Below are positions 1-7,583 of a stretch of 64,000 nt of DNA, piece after piece; within the stretch, counting starts at the first letter, position 1; each line of letters starts with the position of its first letter. The translations under genes were made by a program, and so were the position numbers. The stretch spans positions 1-64,000 of the forward strand of contig NZ_CCXI01000141.1 in NCBI RefSeq assembly GCF_000820705.1, given 5' to 3'. The notes beneath the pieces were generated by a model that searched no databases, was not told where the DNA came from, and saw nothing but the letters and a program-made list of their open reading frames with translations. This DNA comes from Clostridium polynesiense (GTDB taxonomy: Bacteria > Bacillota > Clostridia > Clostridiales > Clostridiaceae).

Positions 1-58
1 GTATAGGTATAAAGGTATCTTCTTCAAGCACCTGTACTCTTAATCGGCCAACAGCCAT
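1..58 (-). CDS. 5' end of the gene following the Csp protease; probable SleC-type cortex-lytic enzyme (cut by window edge)
   Basis: Only the first 19 codons are inside the window. They read MAVGRLRVQVLEEDTFIPI, preceded by AGGAG seven to eight bases upstream of the ATG (66-71 on the reverse strand). The short alternating hydrophobic pattern ending in xPI is what a small beta-sandwich domain start looks like. In clostridia the csp genes are commonly followed by sleC, the pro-enzyme of the spore cortex hydrolase that Csp proteases activate. The gene starts only about 30 bases after the protease stop codon in the same direction, so the two are probably co-transcribed. The identification as SleC rests on gene order; the fragment is too short to prove it. 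Confidence 0.5.
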   Translation of the reverse strand, partial: MAVGRLRVQVLEEDTFIPI

Positions 59-90
59 AAAATAACTCCTTGCTATAATAATTCTTTATA

Positions 91-3000
91 TTATATGCTG
101 GAATTATTTAATGAGTTACTTGGTTTTCTAACATACATTCCCTGTACATAGTATTCCTCATATTCTTCATCTCCAAAGCCTTCTAAAACCGCTGCAGGCT
201 CATAATCTGCATCTGTATATTTTATTTCTTCCTTCTCTTCATTTGCGTCCTCTCTTATATATGGTAAATATCTGATATTGTCAAATACCCCCTGTAGATT
301 TAACTCTCCATACCCCCATTGTGGATTAGGGTAACTCTCTTTTTCTCTTTTAGTGGTTCCTCTGATTAAATAAGTTTTAACCTTTTGGCTGTATAAAGTG
401 GGATCATTGCCATCTACTATTCCCCACTGAAGCATTAAAGCAATAGCACCTGCAGTAACAGCTGCCGCCACACTGGAACCGCTCACAGTGGTTGAACCTC
501 CTCCTACAGCAGTAGTAACCGCCTCAACCCCTCCAGCACATAAATCCGGCTTTACTCTGTCATCCCTGGTATAACCTCTTCCAGAGGCAGCTACCATAAC
601 GTTATTATTTTGGTTGTAAAAGCCTATACTTATTGCTCCCCTTGATGTGGAGGGCAGAGTTAATGTAGTAAATTGGTTGGAATTTAAAAACTCTGTTCCC
701 TCTTTTAAAAGTTCTCTTTGAGGAAGCCATGCATTATACCTTCCATCTATTATATTGTCTCCATAAAGCCTAAACTGCCATATTCCCTCTCTCACATTTA
801 CCATTCTAAGTCTTATAAGTTCATCCCCTGTAGCTTCCTCCGGCATAAAATATCTTACATTAATTATAGTTCTTTCATAAACAAATCTTACCTCTTCTGC
901 CTCTCCCCTTTTGGCAGGAATTCTATCTATTATTTCACCGGAAGGTGAAACTATTCCTAAAGATACTCTGTCAGGTTTCTTTGCCCAAATTTCAAAAACT
1001 ATAGTTTCTTCCCCTGGAGCTACCCTGAGTTCTATTACCTTAACCTCGCCGGTTTTTTCAAATTCTCCGCTTGCATGAGTATCGGAAAGTCCCTGATTTC
1101 CTGTGGGAACTGTAACAACCACGCCTACTGTTCTTACATTTTCGTCAATATATTGTGAAAGCACACTGCTTCCATCATGAGCTCCTAAGTTGCTTCCTAC
1201 CGGTATCAGGATAGAAACAGGTGTCTGTAATTCTCTGGCGGTATCATAAATATATTTAAGGGCTAATACTATTGCAGTATCTCCGTATCTCACTATATTT
1301 GGATCTCTGCTTCCATAATACTCAGCGGTTTCTACATTTAACTCCTTCATTTTTACTATTATAAATCTGCTGTCCGGTGCAGCTCCCACTAAGTTTGGGT
1401 TCCGTCCCTTTCCTCCCATTAATCCCGCCATATGGGTTCCATGACCATTTAAATCCTTAGATGGTACAATGCTATATGGATCTCCGCCGCTTCTGGCAGT
1501 TTTTATCGCTTCATTTATCTGCTCTCTTGTATATTCAGTGCCAAAGGGTATATCCTTTGGCGGACTTCCCGTAGTTATATTTTGATCCCATAATCTTATG
1601 ATTTTTGAGGTATCATCTTCATACATAAATTCTAGGTTCATATAATCTATACCTGTATCCAGTATTCCAAGCAGTACTCCTTGCCCTGTAAGAGTGAGGT
1701 ATGGGTTATTGTGAAATTGCAAAATATGAGCAGTTTCCAAGGGAGAGATTTCACATAAGGTATAAATGCTTCCTGGATCTATATAGATTATCTCTTTTAT
1801 TTTCTGTACTGCCTCTTCCTCTCTGCCTCTTAATATTGAAACTACCGCAAATCTGTCATCTACTATAAAGCCGCTGCCTAGTCCTGAAGCTTCTAAAGCC
1901 TGGATAATATTGCCCTGATATTCCGCCAAATAATTTGCATATTGAGGATTTAAATACTTTTCCCCCGCTGTCGTCTGTCTCTTATAAATTAATTTGCCAT
2001 TAACATCATCTTCTCCATGGATAAGATTGTTTCGGCTTCCGGTGCCGAGCTTAACAGCGTTTATAGCATTCAAAGCACAGATTGTACCATATCCCCAGAT
2101 AGGATTAGGATAATCCTCATTGGTTCTTAGCCTCCTTGCCCCTCTTAAAAGATAATATTTCAGCCTTTCTCCATATAAAAAGGGATCATTGCCCAATACC
2201 AAACCCCACTGCATTAATAGGGCGCATATTCCCGACACATGAGGCGCAGCCATGGACGTACCGGTTTTAGACCCAAAGCTTCCTCCCGGAAGAGTTGAGA
2301 TTATATTTTCTCCCGGAGCCACAACATCCGGTTTAATGAAGCCATTCCCATATATACCTCTTCCTGAAAAAGGAGAAATAGTATAGTGAACAGGATTATA
2401 ACTCCCCACAGATATAACATTTGCCACGGTAGCAGGTATTCCCAAGGTATTATACACATCAGGCTGCAAAAATCTCGTTTTTGGCTGTAGTCTTTCAGCT
2501 ATGGGAAGCCACATATCAAATCTGCCTAAATAATCATTTCTCACTGATAGATTTATATTCCATTGACCTTCAGTTATAAAATTTTCATTTGAAACTAAGG
2601 TAAGTATTATTTCTCCGTCTAAATTAAAAGGCTTTGGGCCTGTATAATAAAAAAGCAGAGTATCCGGGCCTATGGGAATCTCTCTGTAGCCTTGATTCAC
2701 CAGTATTTCTCCGCTTCTATTTCCTGCAGGATTTGTGATTTCTATACTTAAATCTGTCAACAGAGGTTTATAAAGCTGTACTATTACTCCCTTTTCTCTG
2801 GGACTGACGCTTAGTCCTATATTCATTTCTCTTCTAAGATCCCCTCCGGCATGATGATCCTTGTCTCCTTCATTTCCCGCCGATACCACAAAGCTCAGAC
2901 GTTCTAAGCTGCATACGGTGCTTATATACTGCTCTAAAATGGTAGAACCGTTATGAGATCCATCATTGCTGCTCCAGCTCAAATTGATAACCAGAGGGAG

Positions 3001-3738
3001 GTTAAGTTCCCGGGATTTATCTAATAAGAATCTTATTCCTCTCAATATTTGAGTGCTCAAGGAAAAATTTAACCCTTCAGCACCGGTTATCTTCACCATG
3101 GCAATAGAGCTTTTATAAGCTGCTCCGTAGTTTAAAACATCAATATTTCCTCCGGCACAGGCTATTCCTGCTACATGGGTACCATGTCCGGTAGAATCCC
3201 TAAAATTTATAACACTATATGGGTTTTCAGCTTTCAGCGCCTGATTAATTTGAGCTTTATTCCATACAGTTCCTCCTTGGGATAAATCGTACAGATATTC
3301 TATTCTTGTTTCTCCTGTTTCTGTTCTGAAGGCGTTTAAGGTATAATCGATACCTGTGTCTATAAATCCAATTAAAATTCCTTCGCCGCTTAACTTATCT
3401 CTCTGCCATACCTCAATAACGCATGCTGCTCTGTTGCTTGCAACATTTGAGGTGTACACAACCTTAGGAACTTCTAAGTAATGTATTCCTGTAACCTTGG
3501 ATATATCTTTAATTTTATCCACAGGCAGCGTAACAATTCCAAAGCCAAAGCCTAGATTTTCGAAGGTTCCTCCTATGTTATCCACAGCTTGTCGCACATT
3601 GTCCACATTTTCCCCAAATATCACTTCTAATTCAACTTTATCTGTTAAAAACTGTGAGTTGTTTGATAAATCAGCAATTTTATTAAATAGGTTAGGGGGA
3701 ACGTTTGTAAGAAGATTTAGCAGGGCATCTCCCTCCAT
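91..3738 (-). CDS. Tandem subtilisin-like germination protease, CspB/CspA-type fusion with two complete catalytic sets
   Basis: A 1215-residue protein holding two subtilase (S8) domains, each preceded by a ~100-residue pro-region. Using the start at 3738, domain 1 has Asp127 (FIDTGIDY), His185 (GHGTHVAG), oxyanion Asn289 (SAGNEGD) and Ser495 (GTSMAAPH). Domain 2 has Asp694 (ILDTGIDY), His766 (GHGTHMAG), Asn881 (PTGNQG) and Ser1089 (SGSSVAAA). Csp proteases sit in the spore and cleave pro-SleC during germination. The start at 3738 is chosen because it has GGGAGG six bases upstream; the longer ATG at 3771 has no ribosome site and overlaps a possible promoter. There is no signal peptide, as expected for Csp. 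In Clostridioides difficile the CspA half of CspBA is degenerate; here both halves look catalytically complete. Confidence 0.85.
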   Translation of the reverse strand: MEGDALLNLLTNVPPNLFNKIADLSNNSQFLTDKVELEVIFGENVDNVRQAVDNIGGTFENLGFGFGIVTLPVDKIKDISKVTGIHYLEVPKVVYTSNVASNRAACVIEVWQRDKLSGEGILIGFIDTGIDYTLNAFRTETGETRIEYLYDLSQGGTVWNKAQINQALKAENPYSVINFRDSTGHGTHVAGIACAGGNIDVLNYGAAYKSSIAMVKITGAEGLNFSLSTQILRGIRFLLDKSRELNLPLVINLSWSSNDGSHNGSTILEQYISTVCSLERLSFVVSAGNEGDKDHHAGGDLRREMNIGLSVSPREKGVIVQLYKPLLTDLSIEITNPAGNRSGEILVNQGYREIPIGPDTLLFYYTGPKPFNLDGEIILTLVSNENFITEGQWNINLSVRNDYLGRFDMWLPIAERLQPKTRFLQPDVYNTLGIPATVANVISVGSYNPVHYTISPFSGRGIYGNGFIKPDVVAPGENIISTLPGGSFGSKTGTSMAAPHVSGICALLMQWGLVLGNDPFLYGERLKYYLLRGARRLRTNEDYPNPIWGYGTICALNAINAVKLGTGSRNNLIHGEDDVNGKLIYKRQTTAGEKYLNPQYANYLAEYQGNIIQALEASGLGSGFIVDDRFAVVSILRGREEEAVQKIKEIIYIDPGSIYTLCEISPLETAHILQFHNNPYLTLTGQGVLLGILDTGIDYMNLEFMYEDDTSKIIRLWDQNITTGSPPKDIPFGTEYTREQINEAIKTARSGGDPYSIVPSKDLNGHGTHMAGLMGGKGRNPNLVGAAPDSRFIIVKMKELNVETAEYYGSRDPNIVRYGDTAIVLALKYIYDTARELQTPVSILIPVGSNLGAHDGSSVLSQYIDENVRTVGVVVTVPTGNQGLSDTHASGEFEKTGEVKVIELRVAPGEETIVFEIWAKKPDRVSLGIVSPSGEIIDRIPAKRGEAEEVRFVYERTIINVRYFMPEEATGDELIRLRMVNVREGIWQFRLYGDNIIDGRYNAWLPQRELLKEGTEFLNSNQFTTLTLPSTSRGAISIGFYNQNNNVMVAASGRGYTRDDRVKPDLCAGGVEAVTTAVGGGSTTVSGSSVAAAVTAGAIALMLQWGIVDGNDPTLYSQKVKTYLIRGTTKREKESYPNPQWGYGELNLQGVFDNIRYLPYIREDANEEKEEIKYTDADYEPAAVLEGFGDEEYEEYYVQGMYVRKPSNSLNNSSI

Positions 3739-3770
3739 ATTTAACCTCCCTGTTTTAATGGTTAACATCA

Positions 3771-3800
3771 TGAATATGTTATTAATGCTATATATTATTC
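3771..3800 (-). promoter_or_regulatory. Possible forespore sigma-G type promoter for the Csp protease
   Basis: On the reverse strand GAATA (3796-3800) is followed 17 bases later by CATATTCA (3771-3778), resembling the sigma-G/F pattern GHATR-N17/18-CATWHTA. Transcription would start near 3764, upstream of the preferred ATG at 3738. csp genes are forespore-expressed in other clostridia. Short AT-rich motifs arise by chance, so this is tentative. Confidence 0.35.
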
Positions 3801-3870
3801 TAAAACTCGGCTATTGCTACACTTTGTTATATTAGGAAGGTCACTTGTAAATCTTCAAAACTCAATGCCT

Positions 3871-3916
3871 TCAAAAGAAAAAAGATGAACTTCTGCCTGG
3901 GCTTCCATTCATCTTT
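3871..3916 (-). terminator. Intrinsic terminator after the XRE-family regulator
   Basis: The reverse strand reads AAAGATGAA, an 18-base loop region, TTCATCTTT and then TTTCTTTTG. It lies 19 bases past the stop of the regulator gene, whose transcript it should end. Confidence 0.8.
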
Positions 3917-3934
3917 AAATCTTATTATTTTAAA

Positions 3935-4621
3935 TTATAGCGTGATTTCCAGCTTAATAAGCTTCCCTATAACCTTTATCTCTTTAATGGATGCGGTTTC
4001 TGTTTTTACACTGCCGCTGTTGCTTATGATTAAAGCTTTTGTATTATCAAGCTTTTTAATCTGCCTAACCATTCTATTATTATTATATTCTATAAAGTAT
4101 ATAGAGCTTTTATCTAATTCCTTTACGCTGTGAACAAGGGCTATGTCCCCTTTTGCTATTCTATATCCTATCATATCATCATCTTCTATTTTTAAATAAA
4201 AAACCTTATCTGCAGGATAACCTTCTATTTTATTTGAATATACAGGAAGCTGCTTGGTTTCCTTTGGGGAATTAAAGGAATAATCATAAACCGGAACATT
4301 TTTAAGCACAGATCCGAAAGCCTGATTCCAAATCTCCTGAGTTCCCTCCTGAGGCTTTCCTGATTTAAAAGAAGGTACCTCTGGTTTTTTTGCCTCTCTT
4401 TCTTCTTTTAAATCATCATCTGCAGCAACCATGCTCACATCGTTTAAATCTACCTTTAAAGCTTTTGAAATCCTGTTAATCATATTTTCATTCATTATTT
4501 TTCTTCCAAGTTCTACATCAGCAATAAAGCTTTCTGCTACCCCAAGCTTCTTAGCCAGCTGCTTCTGGCTAACATTAGCGCTTATTCGTGCTTCTTTAAC
4601 TCTTTCTCCAACTCTGCTCAT
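3935..4621 (-). CDS. XRE-family repressor with LexA/S24-like C-terminal domain lacking the catalytic serine
   Basis: 228 residues. Residues 1-65 form a Cro/C1 helix-turn-helix (VGERVKEARISANVSQKQLAKKLGV). A charged linker follows, then a C-terminal region (about 110-228) with the S24/LexA fold signature. Where self-cleaving members have GDSM, this protein has DDDM (in KIEDDDMIGYRI), so autocleavage is unlikely. The start at 4621 has AAGGA nine bases upstream. The open frame extends further upstream, but that extension translates dispersed-repeat DNA and lacks a ribosome site. It lies last in a likely operon with the cyclophilin and DUF3783 genes. Its target is unknown. Confidence 0.75.
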   Translation of the reverse strand: MSRVGERVKEARISANVSQKQLAKKLGVAESFIADVELGRKIMNENMINRISKALKVDLNDVSMVAADDDLKEEREAKKPEVPSFKSGKPQEGTQEIWNQAFGSVLKNVPVYDYSFNSPKETKQLPVYSNKIEGYPADKVFYLKIEDDDMIGYRIAKGDIALVHSVKELDKSSIYFIEYNNNRMVRQIKKLDNTKALIISNSGSVKTETASIKEIKVIGKLIKLEITL

Positions 4622-4657
4622 TCCCATGTTTCCTTTCTGGTTTTTGTCAGGTTCCAT

Positions 4658-4684
4658 TTTGTCAGGTGCCTGGCACCTGACAAA
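4658..4684. repeat. Dispersed palindromic repeat, copy 1 (fully palindromic)
   Basis: A 27-base perfect inverted repeat with a one-base centre: TTTGTCAGGTGCC, T, GGCACCTGACAAA. It lies between the XRE and DUF3783 genes. A partial echo (TTTTTGTCAGGTTCC) lies just beside it at 4641-4655. Confidence 0.85.
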
Positions 4685-4707
4685 GGACATATTGGTAGCT
4701 TTTTCCA

Positions 4708-4733
4708 AGTGCCTGGCACCTGACAAGTGACAT
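4708..4733. repeat. Dispersed palindromic repeat, copy 2
   Basis: AGTGCCTGGCACCTGACAAG followed by TGACAT, 23 bases after copy 1. It contains the GGCACCTGACAAGTGACA half-element seen at several other intergenic sites in the window. Confidence 0.85.
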
Positions 4734-4738
4734 CTTTT

Positions 4739-5104
4739 CTACCTTGGTCTATTTTGTTTAAACCATTCTCTTTCTTCAATAAGGTGTTCTATTAAATAGT
4801 CAAAGGTCCAGTTTGCTGAGGTAGGTGTTACCACAGCAAGTATACCTTCTCTTCCTATTGAAGCCCTCACTGATTTTATGGCTTTATCCAATTCTTCATC
4901 AGGAAAATTATTAAAGAGTACAACCTTTTCCTGAGGTATTTTTTTATCGTGAATTTCAAACTTCAGTCCTTCAATTATCTGACCGATTTTCATACTAGCC
5001 ATTTCTGTCGTTATTTCTTTCACCTGAAAATTTGTCATTTTTAAGGATTCCAATTCTTCGCTGCTTAGGCCATATGCCAGCATCATCTTATTATTATCCA
5101 ACAT
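4739..5104 (-). CDS. DUF3783-family protein
   Basis: 121 residues, soluble and acidic, with no membrane segment. It resembles DUF3783 proteins: an N-terminal AYGLSSEELESLK segment, a central VVLFNNFPDEELDKAIKS stretch and a C-terminal LIEHLIEEREWFKQ ending. No activity is established for the family. ATG at 5104 has AAGGAG five bases upstream; a GTG two codons earlier abuts the ribosome site and is unlikely. It follows the cyclophilin gene by 23 bases, so the two are probably co-transcribed. Confidence 0.7.
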   Translation of the reverse strand: MLDNNKMMLAYGLSSEELESLKMTNFQVKEITTEMASMKIGQIIEGLKFEIHDKKIPQEKVVLFNNFPDEELDKAIKSVRASIGREGILAVVTPTSANWTFDYLIEHLIEEREWFKQNRPR

Positions 5105-5127
5105 TTTCACTCCTTAACTGCATTATA

Positions 5128-5649
5128 TTATCTCATTAACTTAACAGGCTCAGGATACTCCTTATCAAAGGTCTCCACAGTAACGCTTTCCATGATTTCA
5201 TCTTCATAAGGCTTATCATTATAATCTCTCTCAGAGTTTACTATTCTATCAGCAATCTCCATTCCTTCTGTAACCTTTCCGAAAGCAGCATACTGCTTAT
5301 CAAGATGAGGGGCATCTTCAACCATTATAAAGAACTGGCTTCCTGCTGAATCCGGATCCATAGCTCTAGCCATGGATATAACTCCTCTTGTATGCTTTAA
5401 ATCGTTTTTAAATCCATTTGCTGCAAATTCTCCTCTGATGGCATATCCTGGATTTCCCATACCGCTTCCCTGAGGGCATCCCCCCTGTATCATAAAACCT
5501 GGTATAACCCTATGAAAAATAAGACCGTTATAGAATCCCTTTTTAACTAAACTAATAAAATTATTTACTGTATTTTCAGCTATTTGAGGGTATAGCTCTA
5601 TTTTTATCTCTCCACCCTGTTTCATTTTAATGGTTACTATAGGATTCAT
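5128..5649 (-). CDS. Cyclophilin-type peptidyl-prolyl cis-trans isomerase
   Basis: 173 residues, the size of single-domain bacterial cyclophilins. Family blocks are present in order: NTVNNFISLVKKGFYNGLIFHRV, IPGFMIQGG, GVISMARAMDPDSAGSQFFI, and LDKQYAAFGKV. It has the conserved Arg of FHRV and the Gln of SQFFI that line the active site. No signal peptide is seen, so it is a cytoplasmic folding helper that isomerises prolyl bonds. AAGGAGG lies seven bases before the ATG. It is first in the likely ppi-DUF3783-XRE operon. Confidence 0.93.
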   Translation of the reverse strand: MNPIVTIKMKQGGEIKIELYPQIAENTVNNFISLVKKGFYNGLIFHRVIPGFMIQGGCPQGSGMGNPGYAIRGEFAANGFKNDLKHTRGVISMARAMDPDSAGSQFFIMVEDAPHLDKQYAAFGKVTEGMEIADRIVNSERDYNDKPYEDEIMESVTVETFDKEYPEPVKLMR

Positions 5650-5790
5650 TTTCCTACCTCCTTAAATTTAAACACATATTATTATAATTTTATCCCAAAG
5701 GATTTACTCTAATACCAACCCATAATTTGTTATATAATGATTATATCTGATTTTAATATCTTTGAAAACCTTCGTACGACTTTATTATAT

Positions 5791-5826
5791 ATAAAACAAA
5801 GCTGGATGAAAGCTATTTCACCCAGC
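5791..5826 (-). terminator. Intrinsic terminator after the STAS-like gene
   Basis: The reverse strand reads GCTGGGTGAAA, TAGC, TTTCATCCAGC and then TTTGTTTT: an 11-bp stem with one G-U pair and a U-rich tail. Confidence 0.85.
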
Positions 5827-5929
5827 GTGTTAAGATATATTATTCATTTTTGAAAAATTCATTTATATAACCATCCTTTTTTATGGTTCCTCTGTAAATA
5901 GATAATTGTCAAATTTAATTTTTTAGATA

Positions 5930-6205
5930 TTAATTAGTAAAACTTGTACCTAAAACTACTCTGTTGTAGTTATTAATATTTGATAAATTTTTAACATTTA
6001 TATGCCTAAAAATATAATCTCTTCCCTGAGTATTTATTAATTCACTGAATAAGCAGCATAAAAATGTAGTAGGAACCTTGTCTATATCTGAGAAATCCAG
6101 CTGTATATCTTGTCCAATATTATCTAATATGAAACCTCTTAATAATATAGCATCCTCTACAGCAAAACTTTCTCCTAGAAAATCCTTAACTTTAACATTT
6201 AACAT
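5930..6205 (-). CDS. Small STAS-like (DUF4325) domain protein
   Basis: 91 residues. The core QLDFSDIDKVPTTFLCCLFSEL matches the STAS-like DUF4325 pattern (Asp-Phe-x-x-Ile, then a helix starting near a Thr/Ser-Phe). Such domains are found alone or next to histidine-kinase-like ATPases and are thought to work as protein-interaction switches. No kinase partner is nearby. AAGGAG lies ten bases before the ATG, and its own terminator follows. Confidence 0.65.
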   Translation of the reverse strand: MLNVKVKDFLGESFAVEDAILLRGFILDNIGQDIQLDFSDIDKVPTTFLCCLFSELINTQGRDYIFRHINVKNLSNINNYNRVVLGTSFTN

Positions 6206-6489
6206 ATCTTATACACTCCTTATCAATTTATAATTGAAGTAATTTTCATACAATTTACTTTCTACTATAAATATATCACCCTGCAAAGACATTGTCAATA
6301 GTTTAACAAACTATTTTCCAAAAATAAAAAGATATTTACTGTTTTTGTTTATGCTACCATTAAAACTCTATATAAATAAGCATAGCACCGCATCAGAATG
6401 CTAGTTTCAAAATACCCTTCAAGTTTTTTATTAACCATTACCCACTTTAATATAGGATAATTTTACCCTTCTGAAGGGTATGATTATGA

Positions 6490-7274
6490 TTATTTATTAT
6501 GAATGCCTAAAAGTTTATAGCTTAAATCAATCATTTTTTCTGTTTCCAGGGAATTATATATTTCTATTTTCCCCTGGGTATCAGAATCATTTAGCATACC
6601 CTGCTCTAAAAGTTTTCTATGAAGCTCTTTGGCAGTTCCTTCACTGCCATCTATGATTTTTACCGATTCACCTGCTATATCTTGAATTTTATCCTTAATA
6701 AAGGGATAGTGGGTACATCCTAAGACTATTGAAGAAATCTCTTCTTCCTTATAAGGTGCTAGTTTAGTATGAAGGTATTGAATAAGCTCCTCACTGTCTA
6801 AATCTCCACTTTCTATAAACTCCACAAGTCCCGGACATGGTAAGGGAATTATACTGCTGGTTTTACAAAATTTCTTCATCAGCTCGTTAAATTTCTTCTC
6901 CTTTAAAGTCACGCTAGTGGCCATTATAATTATTTTCCCTTGATTATATAAAGTAACCGCTGGCTTCAAAGCAGGTTCAATGCCTATAATGGGAATATTT
7001 TTATATCTTTCTCTCAGGTTCATTATAGCTGCGCTGGTGGCAGTATTGCACGCTATTACCACAGCCTTTACATTCCTTTTTAATAAAAACTCTACAGCTG
7101 AAACGGTGAGTTCCCTTACTTCTTCCGTTGTCTTTCCTCCATAAGGAGCATTTTTAGAGTCCCCAAAATATATATAATTTTCATTTGGCAATATTTCTAT
7201 AGCCTTTTTTAATACACTTAAGCCTCCTACACCGGAATCAAAAAACCGATAGGATTATGAACATCCATTTTCAT
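6490..7274 (-). pseudogene. murI: Glutamate racemase MurI, reading frame broken by one missing base
   Basis: From the ATG at 7274 (GGAG eight bases upstream) the frame reads [11 protein letters not shown], then loses register in a run of six T (A at 7240-7245) and stops. Read in the other frame it continues as [28 protein letters not shown]. Restoring one T gives the canonical [10 protein letters not shown] with the catalytic Asp region. The remaining 233 residues carry ACNTATSAA (first catalytic Cys) and LGCTHYP (second catalytic Cys). The joined length of about 261 residues is normal. MurI makes D-glutamate for peptidoglycan and is usually essential, so a homopolymer sequencing error is as likely as true loss. 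Confidence 0.85.
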
Positions 7275-7444
7275 TATTATCACTCCATATAACTTATGTG
7301 TTTCCTATAATAATTAATTTTATTACTTTTCATCTTATAATTCTATATTTATTTAACTTTATTAAATAAATATAGCCTGCAATTGTTTACACAAAATTTA
7401 AAATGATATTAAACTTCAAATTTATGAAAAATGCTTCACTTTCA

Positions 7445-7472
7445 TTGACACCTTAAATAAATGTATTATAAA
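7445..7472 (+). promoter_or_regulatory. Sigma-A type promoter for glutamine synthetase
   Basis: TTGACA (7445-7450), 16 bases, TATAAA (7467-7472), placing the start near 7479, about 105 bases before the gene. The rest of the 7275-7583 gap is AT-rich and shows no other clear element. Confidence 0.6.
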
Positions 7473-7583
7473 ATTTTTTTATGATTTATTTATGATAATT
7501 TTAATTTTCAGTATTTCTGCCTATTTTATATGGAAAGGATGTGACAAGTCTTATAATTTTCACAGGTTGTAAGGCTGTATATT

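Noticed and set aside
4622-4726. N-terminal extension of the XRE regulator
   Set aside because: It translates two dispersed-repeat copies, lacks a ribosome site, and a well-spaced ATG exists at 4621.
7240-7245. Programmed frameshift in murI
   Set aside because: A plain T6 run without a supporting downstream structure or internal ribosome site; no known MurI uses frameshifting. Error or mutation is simpler.
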